From: Bryum argenteum
Lineage: Eukaryota > Streptophyta > Bryopsida > Bryales > Bryaceae
NCBI GenBank assembly: GCA_037043015.1
Contig: CM073322.1
Coordinates: 7,389,601 to 7,453,600 of the forward strand
Direction of reading: 5' to 3'
Length of the DNA: 64,000 nucleotides
Positions 22,146-33,304 of this stretch are shown piece by piece. The notes below the pieces were generated by a model. That model had not been told where the DNA came from. It made no database searches and saw only the letters and a list, made by a program, of their open reading frames with translations. The first letter of the stretch is position 1. The number at the start of each line of letters is the position of its first letter. The position numbers and the translations under genes were made by a program.

Positions 22146-24242
22146 GTAACACCAACCACCGTTTCCAGCATTTGTCTAGACTACAGAGCCATGATGTGTG
22201 AAACTGAAACAATTGAATCGTTTCGAATTCCGAGTACCAGTGAGACAATGATAGCCCGCGCACATGGGGCTGAGGGAGGGCTGAAACAGGGCTCTTCAGC
22301 CACCCTCAACCTGCCGTGAGCCCTCTCCGAGGCTGACGGCAAAACGAGCTACCAGCTCAGCCCACCCCTCAGCCAAGTCGAGCGGCTCCTGCCCGACTCT
22401 CCACCAACCTGCCCAAAACCACAAAAACCAAAAGTGGCCCCATAACTACCCTTAACTACACTTACCCTCACCCCTTTGACCCCACCTCTTCTCTCTTCTT
22501 TTCTTCATTATTGTCCCCATCCCTTTGTATTTTCCCCATCCCTTTGTATTTTCCCCATCCCCTTACCTACTGATTTTTCTTATGATTCCATCATTTCTAT
22601 TAGATATTTATTAGCTATTCCAAGATTTATAAGAAATATTTTTCCTCCCTTCTTATCTAGATTTTCTCTATTATTCAAAGTTCCAGTGACTTGAACCACT
22701 CTAAAGTAATATTTTTGTCATTTCATTCAATAAACTTTGATGCAATTTTATTTTTTTAAAGTATTAATAAATTTCTAAAACAATAGAATAAATAAAAGAA
22801 TCGTTAAATGATAAATTATTAACTTTTAACCATCTTTGTTGATTATTCAATAATTCAAAACGAGCTTAGCGTTACATTCGTTACATTGAGACAATATGTG
22901 CACTTTGAGACTTTGAGCATACTTTAGGTCTACTGGATTTATCCCCGGGCCGGGGATAAAACTTGAATGCAACCTTTGGACACTAGAGGTATTCATGTAT
23001 ATTTATAATTAAAAGCCTCAAATTATAAAATAGATTCAATATTGAACATGTAGAACGGTTTTTCTTTATCCCCGGATGAAATATGAGACTCCAAATCGTC
23101 TCAATATAACGAATATCGCCTTGGCTATATTTTCTAGTGGGTTTTCAATTACCCAACTCTGATATAAATATACAAGAGTAAATACTTGTGGGCGTTTTAG
23201 TTGGACACCAATCTTTCCAATACGCTTAAAATTTTCAAAACTATTTTTTTCAATAAAAGGTTATATTGATTCCACCAATTTATGAAAAAATCATTTATGA
23301 AATCTCGACCATACCCTCGATGAAGAAAAAAAATGTTTAATTTTTTTTTTCTTGTTCTCTTCTGGCTCCATGAGTAACATATAATCTTCTTAGAATTTCT
23401 TCATCTATAACTAAGTTTTGACTTGAAAAACAGCTCCGATCTCTCAATAATTTTTTTTATGCTTCCAAAAAACTTATAGGGTTCTATTGGCTGCTGTGAA
23501 CCTTAAAACCACCTCCACCATGTTAATTTCTAATCCATTTGCATACACCCCTAACTTTCTTGAATCTAATTAATCTTAAGTAATTCGGGGAAAATAATTC
23601 CCTCACCCTCGTGGTCCTAAGATTTTCACCACAAATTTTTATATGATATGAAATACTTAGTAAAAAAATTATAAAGATCACTCAAACTAGGGGCTGGGGT
23701 AAAGGGGGCTTAAAAAAAATTTAAAAATACAAATAGGGATAAAGAAAGGGGAGGGGTTGGGATACGGGGGCCTGGGAGGGTAGAGGGTTGGGATTTAAAA
23801 GGGTAGGGAGGGGGATCAAAAGGAAGGGGGGGTAATCATGGTGGGGGCTGGGTTATTATGTGGGGGGGGGGGCTGGGTTATTATGTGGGGGGGGGGCTGG
23901 GTTATTATGTGGGGGGGGGGGCTGGGTTATTATGTGGGGGGGGGGCTGGGTTATTATGTGGGGGGGGGGGCTGGGTTATTATGGGGGGGCTGGGCTGAGG
24001 GCGGGGGGGTGGCTGCCCTGCAGCCAGCTGCCGGTCCCTGCCGCAGCAGCTGCCGCGAGGCACGCCAGGGCCCCTCCCAAAATTAGGAGGTCTGGCCCAG
24101 GCCCAGGCTGAGGAGAAATTCTCCATGTGCGAGGGCCATCAGACTGGTCTTGATATCTAATAGCGAGCCACTGATAAAATGGAGGACGTGTATGTCTGCT
24201 AAATGTGTAGATATGAGGGTCTACGTCCAAGTTCCCCCACAG
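22146..24242. other. Long intron of the receptor-like gene, filled with low-complexity sequence
   Basis: A GTAAC donor follows the last LRR exon and a CCCCCACAG acceptor precedes the membrane-segment exon. Contents: a GC-rich 22250-22430 block, an 18-bp CCCCATCCCTTTGTATTT repeat (three copies, 22513-22566), a long AT-rich stretch and a G-rich minisatellite. The phases of the flanking exons do not match, so an exon present in relatives has probably been lost here. Confidence 0.5.
23690..24010 (+). repeat. G-rich minisatellite, about six 28-30-bp units
   Basis: Between about 23840 and 23990 the unit GGCTGGGTTATTATGTGGGG with variable G-run length (7-11 G) repeats about six times. It is preceded by 150 bases of GGGG-containing sequence. 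Each unit has several G-runs of three or more, so the plus strand could form G-quadruplexes. Frames through it are repeat artefacts. Confidence 0.85.
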
Positions 24243-24364
24243 GTTCACGAAAGAAATTCGCTGAAGGAGGACCAATAAATGGTGTAGCAGCTGCAGTGAT
24301 TTCGATAGGAATTCTTGTATTTATCTGGCGCTATTGGATACGAAGTGCCAAAAAGAGCCCCACC

Positions 24365-24487
24365 GACGATTCTTCAATAATGGATAAGACTCCAGCCCTT
24401 ACAACGAACACATTGCAATGCCCGGGGCATTCTTCATCAGTGGATAAGACTCCGGCGCTTACATAGAGCGCGTCGCAATGCCCGGGC
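24365..24487 (+). repeat. 60-bp tandem duplication at the end of the receptor-like reading frame
   Basis: Two copies share ATTCTTCA, TGGATAAGACTCC, GCGCTTACA or GCCCTTACA and GCAATGCCCGGG. The first encodes MDKTPALTTNT; in the second the equivalent of the threonine codon ACA AGC/ACG region reads ACATAG, which ends the frame. The stop is thus created inside a repeat copy. Confidence 0.75.
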
Positions 24488-25948
24488 TGCAAGGTGCATG
24501 ACTCGCTCCTCAGGTGCACCTTAGTGTCAATGTTGTTATAATTACATCAGCCCTAGAGCAGAGTTGTCTTACAAGACAAACTTTTGATAATGTCAGTCTA
24601 AATTGTTGTGTTTGACATGTCCGTTTGATGTAGAGTCCAAGGGGAATGTACCCCATACCATCATGGCAAAAACAAGCTTTATGGCATGAACAAGCCTTAT
24701 GACCAACAGACTCTCCCAACTTAAACTCATGTAAATATATGTAACGGTGAGAATCACTTAACACCTCGATAACGTAAATTTCATTGCCATTCCGATTCAC
24801 TTTGTGCATTGCAATTTGGATAATTTTTGAAAATGTGGTAGCCATTTAAAGGTGAAAGTATGTTACGGATTCATGTGATTTTGTTGCACCAAACGATTAC
24901 TCTTGATAGGGCACTGTTCACATCCCGAGCTGCCGCTGAAGCATATGGAACCTGCAACCCTCCTCCTGATACCATCACTGATGACCGCCCAGACTTGAAA
25001 GACGATACTAAACAATCCGATAAAAACTATTGTGTGGCTTTCTCCATACCTTCACTTGCTTGGAAATTTTTCCAATTTACATATCACACGTCCAACATGG
25101 GCATGGGCACCTCATGTGCAACTTTTCATGCTCAATTCAGCAACTCATGCCACAAGGAAAACATCAGAACATCAAAGTACTCTGTAAAATCTAAGGGAGA
25201 GCAATTGTGCTTACGAAGTAGGTTGAAGGTTGGAAGACCCTCCTCCTTAGCAAATAAAACCTTCTACAAACAGTGATCTTCAACAAACTCTCACACACGC
25301 TCCATAAGACATCACAATAGTGGAAGGGATACTGATTTGCATTGAGAGCTTGATAGACATTGAGATAAGTAGCAAGCAATGGAAAAAATCTAAAGTGTGG
25401 TGGCAAGAGAGGCATGTATACTGACCTCATGAAGTATAGACTACATGAAGTATAGACTACATGTATCTATGTAGATACCTCATGTAGATACTTCATGTAG
25501 TCCCTGGTGAGCAAAAACATTAACACAATTTGTTAGGGACAGTTATCATTGTTAAGATGTCTGATGTATTAGCACATGAACTCAACATTAGAAACCATAT
25601 CATATTCACAAACGATGTATATGTTCATAAGTGCTCTTCAGCAATCAGTTTTGAAGACACATCGTGCTGCAGTGCACGTATGAGTACTAACACATATAGT
25701 GGCGTCTCATCGAAAAACACTGGAACTACGATTGCTAAGACTGAGGTGAAATGAAGGCCTAGAAAGGCAAGAAGTATTGTCAGACCAGAGCAGCTATGGT
25801 ACAATCGGTATAATAACTATGAAGTCGAGTTCCTCTAGCATTTAATATACGACGTTCAAACATGCACCATAAATCTCGTCGGCTTCACGATTCAGGTCAC
25901 TTCTAACCCATATCATACGCAAGCAGTATGTCATACCTCCGGGCTCCT
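24467..25948. other. Spacer between receptor-like gene and LSG1
   Basis: Frames at 24510-24845 (minus, 111 residues) and 24860-25276 (plus, 138 residues) have no recognisable domain and no clear gene structure. A hairpin lies at 25437-25502. Nothing else could be supported. Confidence 0.35.
25437..25502. repeat. Hairpin of nested ACTACATG/CATGTAGT repeats
   Basis: GACTACATGAAGTAT near 25437-25452 pairs with ATACTTCATGTAGTC near 25487-25501. Further CTACATG and CATGTAG copies in the loop allow alternative foldings. A direct repeat (CATGAAGTATAGACTA) overlaps the left arm. It may be a degenerate foldback element or a structured 3' end. Confidence 0.65.
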
Positions 25949-28914
25949 CTAAACGGAAAGTCGGACATTGGCAGCACCGTGGCTGACAGCTTTCTGCACA
26001 ACTCTCGAGGAAGGCATTCCATCGGAGCCATCGTTGGTGACCCTCCAGGTCCGGTCTTTCCTGCGAGCAACCTTTCTGTGCATCTTGTGCGGGGCCTTCT
26101 CCTTCTCTTTCTTCGATTTAGCGTCTCTGAGATCAGCACCAATTGACAAGTCATCTAAATCACGAAACACGTCCTCCATATTCGAGTCGCCCACTCCTAG
26201 AAGCTTGCCTCCCTTGGAGCCACTTCCCGAGGGCTCACCTTCTTCTTCTTCTTCTTCACCTCCACTTCCTGATTCTTCGTCGTCACTCTCTTCATCTTCT
26301 TCGTCGAACTCATCGTCCTCGTCGTCTTCATGACTAACGCCGACTTTCTGTGAGAAGCCCTCTTGCTCTACGTTTGGTGGTGCGTAACAAAACAGTAACT
26401 TTCCACTGAGGTAATCTTTGAGAATAGTTCGAGAAGCTCGAGTCTCGTCGGGTAGACCACTGGACGCAACCTGACCACGAGACATAGCGTAAGCTCGGAG
26501 GAGCTCGGCTGCAGTAGGTGGCCGGTTTGGATTCTCATACGGCTTCGGTGCAGGCAGTGTGAAGCCGTAAGTGCTTTCCAGAACTGCTCTCGGGACCTTG
26601 TTTGCCACAACTTGAATTGGTCCACGATGATCCGTCATCCGGTCTACTGGAAGCACGCCAGCAGCCACCATCTCGGACCGTGAACTCGTGAACGAAGGGA
26701 ACACAAGTCCAGGACAATCACACAACATCAGCTTCTCACTTATAATCAACGTCTGGAAATGCTTCGTCTTTCCTGGAGTGGACGTCACGCCAGTCTTCTT
26801 CTGACCAACTAAGGCGTTGATAGTGGATGATTTACCCACATTCGGGTATCCTACGAAGCCCACCATGACTCTTCCGGCTGCATTAGAAGATCCAACCCCA
26901 GCAGCATCAGGCTCTGATTTGCCCTTGCTTAGCGAGCTCCCGTGAGTTTCCAGATGCTCAGATATTGACGCTTGCGCTGCCTTTCGCCTGGTCTCGCCTA
27001 TTTCTTCAGCCATCTTCTGAACCCGGCTTAAAAGCTCCTCACGTTCTAAAACAACTGTGTGTTCATCATCTTCTTCTCCGTTGGCCATGTTGGAAGCTAC
27101 TGATTCAGGCGACTCTTTTCCTTCAAGAATAGCCGTGGCGACTTTGGCAGACCAGAACATGTAGGGTATCCCCTGCTCTTTCAAGTAATTCGCCCATTGT
27201 TTCCTACAGACAACGTATTTGCAGTCTCAGGGTTGAACTCAATCTGTAGAAGATTGAACACAATCGAAATGATATACACGGGTACGAATATATGTAACAG
27301 TTATGAATAAATTACATCATCGACAAGGTTAATCTATGAAAGGTTGAAGTTTATAAGGTAAGCGAACCTAGCATCTGGTGTCAAGAGGTCAGATTTGTTC
27401 AAAAGTAGCATGGTTTTCCTGTTAGGGTCAAGCTCCTTCACGTATGCCTGATCACCAAGAGAGCTCATATTAGTGAAAAGAAATGGACTCGATCTGTTAT
27501 TCCAGACAAGAAGCTCGCAAATCTACAACCTCGTCCACCATGACACTATCATAGCAACATCAGAAATCTGCAATATTCAACAAGTTGGAGCACAACAGCT
27601 TCGACTCACATACCTCCAAGTCAGGACACCTATAGAAAAGTGGATTTCGAGCATCCACCACCATAACCACCTGGAAGCAGAAAGTGATTATCAGTTGAGC
27701 ATTTAGAGATTGAGTTTCAAAAACGAAACACATCTTCAAAGATCTTGTACGGCGCAGGGTACATACCAGGTCACAGCGTTCCAACACTCTCCACAACTGC
27801 CTCCAAATATCGAGATTCTTTTCAAACGGAGTCAGCACCAGCTTTTCATTATCCTCCAGTCTGTCAAACACAAGCGATTAAATATGGTATCGTAAACTAG
27901 TAACACCAAGGGCATCAAAGAAGTTGATTTTCGAATGTAGGTTTGATAACGAATAACTTCACATATTGAACAACTTTTAAGAAGAAATGCACAAGAACAT
28001 CCCTAACTCTAAATGATCTCAGCCAAAAGCGACGGTGCGCTTCAAAAGTCTGCGAATAAACGAGTATGGTACTTACGTGGCCAAGCCTCTTCGCCAAGTC
28101 AAGAATGATTGCCGTTCATTAATATCCAGCTGTTGAGGGGTCATACTGGCGGTCCACTTAGGTCTGCAAACATTGACATGCTCCTTTGCATCAGATTTTA
28201 CTCGAACATGCGACAACTGAGAGTGAAAACAACACACAAGCATAGAAACATGCAAATTACAGCGAATAACTAAGTATGAGAATGACCTTCTTGGAATAGT
28301 AAGACTTTCTGCATGTAAGGCCTCCTCTGCACGGCGTTCCTCCTTCGAAGCTTTAATAGCGTCGACATCAGTCTCCCTGTACCAACAGCAAGCAAAATTT
28401 AGAACTAACAAATCTAATAACTTCGTAAGATACAAGGCTCTGTGTCAAAAATTCGATAGATGAAACTATTAATTCATAAAGTGCTCATTTAGCTCAGAGA
28501 ACACAATAAAAAATTATTTGTATTGAATTCTGGTATCTTACGTTCACGCTCGTAAAAGGGCATAGCTACTTAGGACCATCGTACAGGTACAAAAGTGCTT
28601 ACGCATTCCATGTAAGATGCAAAAATAGAGCTTAGTGTTACAAATACACGTGATACTTGATTGCAGACATCGAAAATCAAGATTACTTACGGATTGACTA
28701 GAAGCTCAGCACCAGGATTATTGGCTTCATAAAAGCGGCCGGCAAGCTCGGCCTGCTCCATAACTTCATCCAAATCGCGCACATCAATGTGCGACTCGAG
28801 AGGCTTACTGTGCTTGGCAGCCGCCTTGTTCAGCCTTTCCTGCATCTGCGCTTGCGTCCTCTGCTTGATCAGCACCTGCCCCGGCCCCGACTGAACCTTC
28901 GATTTTCGCCCCAT
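25949..28914 (-). CDS. LSG1: Large subunit GTPase 1 (LSG1), cytoplasmic 60S biogenesis GTPase
   Basis: There are seven exons: 28914-28691, 28376-28287, 28163-28077, 27860-27767, 27670-27614, 27447-27368 and 27203-25949. All introns are GT-AG, and the total of 1887 nt gives 628 residues. It starts MGRKSKVQSG, as in the plant family. GTPase motifs are circularly permuted as expected: VVDARNPLFYR (DAR motif), G4 NKSDLL, G5-region SAK, G1 GYPNVGKSS, G2-region GVTSTPGKTK, G3 DCPG. A very acidic stretch (about DEDDEDDEFDEEDEESDDEE) and a basic C-terminal tail (KMHRKVARRKDRTW) follow. LSG1 releases the export adaptor NMD3 from late pre-60S particles in the cytoplasm (known for yeast and Arabidopsis). 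An acceptor-like TTGTACAG about 8 bases upstream of the ATG suggests a 5'-leader intron. No defect was seen. Length is slightly above the roughly 590 residues usual in Arabidopsis, mainly from the acidic region. Confidence 0.95.
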
Positions 28915-29640
28915 TGCAACTACCCTGTACAACAGCGGAAGTTTTATTAGTCTCTAGGAGCTTCACTCAACTAATAGCGATATACGAGCTATCGATACCA
29001 GTAACCGCCAAATTCGGCACCCTAAACCCTAAAACCCTATGCAGCAACTGCCAGACTCGAAATTGTGACAATTGGCACGGCGGAATATTTTTCGAAACCC
29101 TAAAACTAAGCGAACAGCAACGGTGAGTAACCTCGCCGGTGATTTTGCAATAAGCGGAATGCTTACAGTGATTTGCCTCAGCTTCGAGAGATCAAAATTG
29201 AAGTAGTAAGACTGCGGGTGGTGCCGGAAAAGTGTGGGAGATTACTTGAGTCTTGAGCTCCAAGATGGTGAATTGTAAGCTACTACAGCAAAAGAGAAGA
29301 ATAAGAATGAGAGAGGTCGTTGTGCAGCAAAGAATCGTAAAGGAGGTGAAGCTTCCCGGGCAGGCGGTTCAAGAGGCGGAGCTCGGACTTTCGAAGAAGG
29401 AACGATGTTAGGGCTTGGGGAAGTTTCAGCAGCACGAGAGGGAAGGCTGGTCGCCGCTGATGAGGCGGCTGTCCGCGGCTTCTGACGGCTATTGCCTGCC
29501 GCCTCCAACTCCCAGCCAGGCAGGCCTGGCTGCCCCCCTGCCCAGCCCCGGCCCGTTCCCACCTCCGGGATGAGCCTAAATAAATTTCCTGCCCCCCTCC
29601 GGACTAATAAATTTCCAGCCTTTGAAATTGGCTATATAGT
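28915..29640. other. 5' leader and promoter region of LSG1
   Basis: This 0.7-kb stretch upstream of the LSG1 start has a probable leader intron (acceptor TTGTACAG near 28922-28929, minus strand). A 106-residue minus-strand frame (29562-29242) is proline/alanine-rich and looks like GC-rich leader sequence rather than a gene. Confidence 0.4.
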
Positions 29641-29646
29641 CTATCA

Positions 29647-29761
29647 AATTTCCCCTTGTCCGGTGGCCATCGGGATATTAGGATTACGAACGGACACTTC
29701 ATTCATGCCGGCCCCTTAAAAAGGGACCGGAGTTTCTATCTATCTTTCTATCTATCTCTAT
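29647..29761 (+). mobile_element. SINE 3' fragment (copy b)
   Basis: The sequence from TTTCCCCTTGTCCGGTGGCC to CCGGAGTTTCTATCTATC matches the 3' part of the SINE at 30555-31266 and of the reverse copy at 63190-63504. It ends in a CTAT-rich tail. Only the last 115 bases of the family are present. Confidence 0.7.
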
Positions 29762-30554
29762 CAAATTTAAGAAATTCTGTGGGACATTTCTATACAAATT
29801 GTAGGTAATTTGCAATACTTTCTATTAATGGTATAAATGATAAACAGCCTTAAAGGTGAGTGAAATGATCTTTTGAATATTGGGTTCAAAGGCTTATAGC
29901 CAACTAAAATTCAAAATCTTGCAATTCACTAGTAATGATTTCAACTCCCACTTCTTGAGTTTCTTGATTGATAATTTATAGGGTTTGTGTAGTTAAAACA
30001 TGGACCAATCAAGTTGAGAGATTTTTCGTTCTCCTCCACCCTCAATTACAACTTGACTTCCCATGTAGAGCGTTTTTTAAGCCTTAAAAGTCTAAACGTG
30101 TTGCTTCGACCAATATATTGTGTTTTTTTGCGAATTTGCATGTCTCTCGGTCCGTACCTTGGAGTCTACTCTGAAAGGAACTTCGAATTTAAACAAATAG
30201 CTTCCTATTAATACATTGCTCACCTTATTCTATGACATGCTTGCCTTAAATAATAGATTATGTAGCTTCAAACTACATAGTGCTTAGGTGGTTGGGTTCT
30301 CTTGTTTTTTTGCTAAATCTAAAATTAGGTCCTTTTGTAATGTTTGGTGATTTTGGGGCCATAGTTTCTTGAAAATTCAATATCTCAAGATCCATCGACT
30401 CGTTTCACGATTTGATCGCTTTCCACATTTCTACAAAAAATTCCACTTTCAACGACACTTTATGCACCCCAATCCGACCAGCGGTTCTCAAGATCGTAGT
30501 GTCACTCGCAATCAAAACAAAACAAAACAAACTAACTACCATGCATAATAGATG

Positions 30555-31266
30555 TCCTACAAGAGAGGCACCACAAGCCTTAGCTTGGTGATTACGGCTT
30601 ATGACCCCCAATGAAGAGGTCGTGGGTTCTATTCCCCATGCCAGCAGGGTGATCACCACTAAGTCCACCCACCTATTGTGGGGGGTCCTTCGACCTTGTT
30701 GTATGGGTACCTCAAAGCCCTTTGGAGGAATACTTCATGTGAAGTATCTTCGAGGCACTAGTAACTACACTAAAAATTATATTTAGTGTTGGTAACACTG
30801 AACACGAACAACAACAACAACAACAACAACAGCAATTGTCAACAAGTGTAGAATTGTAGCAACTCTAATTGTCAATTCCAACACCAATTGTGAACAATAG
30901 TAAGAATTAAAGAAATGAAAAGTGAAGAAGTTGACATTTAGTGTTAGATTTTGATTTGGTGTTAGCCAACTTGCAACTTTGGTGGCTAAAAGGGAGGCTA
31001 CCATTAAGACATGGTGGCCCCCAATACACTAATTGTCCACAAGTTGACTAATAGTGTTGGAGCATGATGGTGGAAACTACACCAATTGTCATTCAATACT
31101 AAATATAATTTTTAGTGTGGCTAGAAACTAGCGTAGTTACAGTGTCCAGCCTCGAGGGGGAATAGTATTTTTCCAATTTCCCCTTGTCCGATGGCTATCG
31201 GGATATTAGCATTACGAAGGGACACTTCGTTCACGTCGACCCCTTACAAAAGAACCGGAGTTTTGA
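30555..31266 (+). mobile_element. tRNA-derived SINE (copy a), split by a MITE
   Basis: The 5' head has RNA polymerase III promoter boxes: A box TAGCTTGGTGATTACGG near 30583-30600 and B box GTGGGTTCTATTCCCC near 30623-30638. The body (GTATGGGTACCTCAAAGCCC, CACTAGTAACTA) continues after the inserted MITE (30768-31117) as GGCTAGAAACTAGCGTAG and ends CCGGAGTTTTGATCTAT. TGTCCTA occurs just before the head and just after the tail and is a candidate target duplication. Without the MITE the SINE is about 360 bp. Two other partial copies lie in the window, which allows the unsplit structure to be read. Confidence 0.75.
30768..31117. mobile_element. CACTA-type MITE inside the SINE, 350 bp
   Basis: The termini are CACTAAAAATTATATTTAGT and its inverse, about 25 bp with one or two mismatches. 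Internal ACCAATTGT/ACAATTGT motifs repeat in both orientations near the ends, as in CACTA subterminal regions. Comparison with the unsplit SINE copy at 63190-63504 (reading AACTAGGCTAGAAAC across the site) shows that the block is an insertion. A three-base target duplication is not clear. Confidence 0.8.
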
Positions 31267-31747
31267 TCTATGTGTCCTATAATATAATGTACCTTAATTT
31301 GTACTAGAACAAGAATTTGAATACCTTTACATCAAGTTTACTTTTGAGAATGACTTATTTGAACTCCAAAACAACTATTGTCCCATCCGACAACAAAAGA
31401 AAGAAACTCCAACTTTGAACATCATGAGCTCACAAAATGGTCTCAAATCTTACTATAAGATATGGTACACATGATCATGTACAGGTTAGGTACAAGATAC
31501 AACACTTTCAACTCTCAAATAACCAAAAAAAAAAAAAAAAAGAACTTCCACCTTGCAAAGAAAAGGGCGAAGTTGAGCGGAAAACATAGAGTTCCGGTCC
31601 TCAAAACTCTTAGGGATTATTTCAAAATTTCTCTCTTAGTGACAACATTAGATGTTGGTAGTAGTTAAAAACATTTACAAAATGGTATGTCAATTGGAAG
31701 TTGACCATAAAATTCTCTGTACACTTGAGGAAGTCAGACATTTTACA

Positions 31748-33304
31748 CTAGCGGTACTGAATCTTTCTCCGTTTCTCCACATGATCAACAACTTGGCATT
31801 CCAAATGACTGCGCTTGTGAGCAACCAAGTTGCATTTGAAAGCAAATTTGATGCCACAAATGCATGCAATGGGCTCCCCACACACCTTCTCATGGTCCCG
31901 CAAATCCACCTCCACATGAAACCTGCACAGAAAAGCAACAAAAGCCCACCAATCACTTCCTTTCCATGCTAAACACACAATCTTATGCACACAATACACA
32001 AAGAATGCATCGATTTTTAATGAATGGCAGTTTCCTATCACTTAGCATATCACCACCACACTTTCTGAAATCTTACATGTTTCAAGATGTGAGTCTTGAA
32101 ACATGATATCCTCGCTCAATTTCAGCCCAAAGTGACCAATTTTGAGTGGATTCTGACCTACCTAAAAGTGTGGCATTTCTGTGAAATATTGCCATTGACG
32201 AGGAATGAGTGAGGGATTTTGCTTGCATACCGTTTGGCGCACTTGTGGCAGGCGTGCCGCTTCTCGCCCTCGGAGTGCTTGCGACCGAAGTGTCTCCGAA
32301 GCTCGTACAAGCCCACGAAGGTCTTGTCGCACGATGGGCAGCGCGATGGGATCTTCTTGTTGTGCCCTGCTTTCACTGGTGATCCTTCGAGTGGTACTGC
32401 TACTGGCACTGGCGCTGCTCCTTTGTCAGCTGATGAGAAATGGGTTCTGTGGTGCATTCTCATGGTTTGCGGGTTCCTGAACGTCCTCTCGCACCCTCGG
32501 TATGTGCATCCGTATGGTCGCCTGTTGTGGATCAAGTCCACCGACACCACCACTGCTTCTTCCTGCCACACCAAATCCATTTGTCACTCACTCGTTTTTT
32601 TTATTGAAAGCGAGAATCAAGTTCAGGAGAACCAAAAACTGAATTTTCTGCTCTCACACTTACGAGCTCTCTTGAATTCCCTTGCTCTAGAAATAGTTCA
32701 ATGTCTGACTGGCTACTTGATTACAGACACAAAACTTCATTAAACACTTTGATGTCAAGCTCAGGTTCGTAACATTCAAGATCCAGCTGACCTATTCCTA
32801 GCCTTTTAGATTCCTCTCTCAGTACTTAATCGAAGACAGAGAATGCATGACGCTTTTTTAACTCAATCCATTCTGCGCTCCAGTTTGTGAGAAATGTGAC
32901 CTAGGAAATGAACAAGAAGACGACAATGGAGGAGAATTGATGATGCTTACTTTTGTATGAGCGCAACGTGGTAGACTCTGTTCAGATCCTTGCAGCACCT
33001 CGGCCATGTCTGCAGACGATTGCGTGTCTGCCGAAGTAGTGGAGGAGCTAGACGGTCGGCAGGACTCAAACTCCGACGACAAGATAGACTTGAGCGTGCA
33101 CACCAAGTTGGGGTGCATGACCGCCGGAGCTCTGGCATTCTCAAAACTCTGGTAACTCACTCCTGGCACCACCGAGCCTTGTTCGAGAAACTCCACAACT
33201 TGTAATTGAAACCGACTCAACGTGGACTGCAGAAATCCCCCACCTCCAGCCTCGCGCTTCACAACCGACCCCGCGGCTCTCTCCATCCCTGAATGATACT
33301 GCAT
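31748..33304 (-). CDS. C2H2 zinc-finger transcription factor, STOP1-like
   Basis: There are three exons: 33304-32951, 32562-32231 and 31922-31748. GT-AG introns and 861 nt in total give 286 residues. The C-terminal half carries the zinc fingers: CTYRGCERTFRNPQTMRMHH (finger 1, C-x4-C...H-x3-H), CPSCDKTFVGLYELRRHF (finger 2), CHKCAKRFHVEVDLRDHEKVC (a finger closing with cysteine) and CICGIKFAFKCNLVAHKRSH. The VDLRDHEKVCG...C.CG segment corresponds to LDLRTHEKHCG...CSCG of STOP1, the plant proton/aluminium-tolerance regulator. The N-terminal half (DMAEVLQGSEQSL) is also reminiscent of that family. An alternative start is the methionine at 33286. DNA binding in the nucleus is expected; assignment to STOP1 rather than another plant C2H2 family is moderately sure. 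The first fingers are more diverged than in angiosperm STOP1. Confidence 0.75.

Larger units (their letters stand above)
10303..24466 (+). pseudogene. Malectin-like/LRR receptor-like protein gene, interrupted, without kinase
   Basis: Exon 1 (10303-10396) encodes a signal peptide (MKLRRGAIEVWLLAVVGALV...ALAQ). Exon 2 starts at 10650 with a malectin-like domain (TYVDCGATTNHEDS) and is split at 10888/18232 by an LTR retrotransposon, then resumes as NSTYYLRLSFYHGKYDGSSF...IVYYWEYVV to about 18405. Further exons: 20290-20506 (NVTFVCLMPNRANSNPFISS), 20641-21157 (YPEDLFGRLW, then VPLAALRTAITTSGNMSIFL), 21233-21362 (NWSGDPCLPYPHPWLSC), four LRR exons 21477-21538, 21717-21786, 21874-21945 and 22080-22145, and 24243-24466 with one membrane segment (GVAAAVISIGILVFIWRYW). 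A one-base shift lies near 20740. The 18405-20290 stretch looks inserted, and the junction from 22145 to 24243 is out of phase, implying a lost exon. Family members are receptor kinases or receptor-like proteins at the plasma membrane; no kinase domain follows. The gene is very probably inactive in this form. Confidence 0.75.

Noticed and set aside
23838-24111. Glycine-rich frames such as GGGWVIMWGGG
   Set aside because: Product of the G-rich minisatellite; the repeat length varies with G-run length, so no frame is conserved.
25530-25754. 74-residue plus-strand frame
   Set aside because: No domain, no start context, no splice sites; likely chance.
26143-26337. Plus-strand serine/leucine-rich frames at 25968-26337
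   Set aside because: They are shadows of the acidic D/E-rich stretch of LSG1 on the minus strand.
30580-30645. Possible tRNA gene
   Set aside because: A and B boxes are present but there is no full cloverleaf and the sequence continues into a repeated body; it is the head of a SINE.
32219-32743. 174-residue plus-strand frame
   Set aside because: It is the complement of the C2H2 zinc-finger exons; codon patterns and splice sites support the minus strand.
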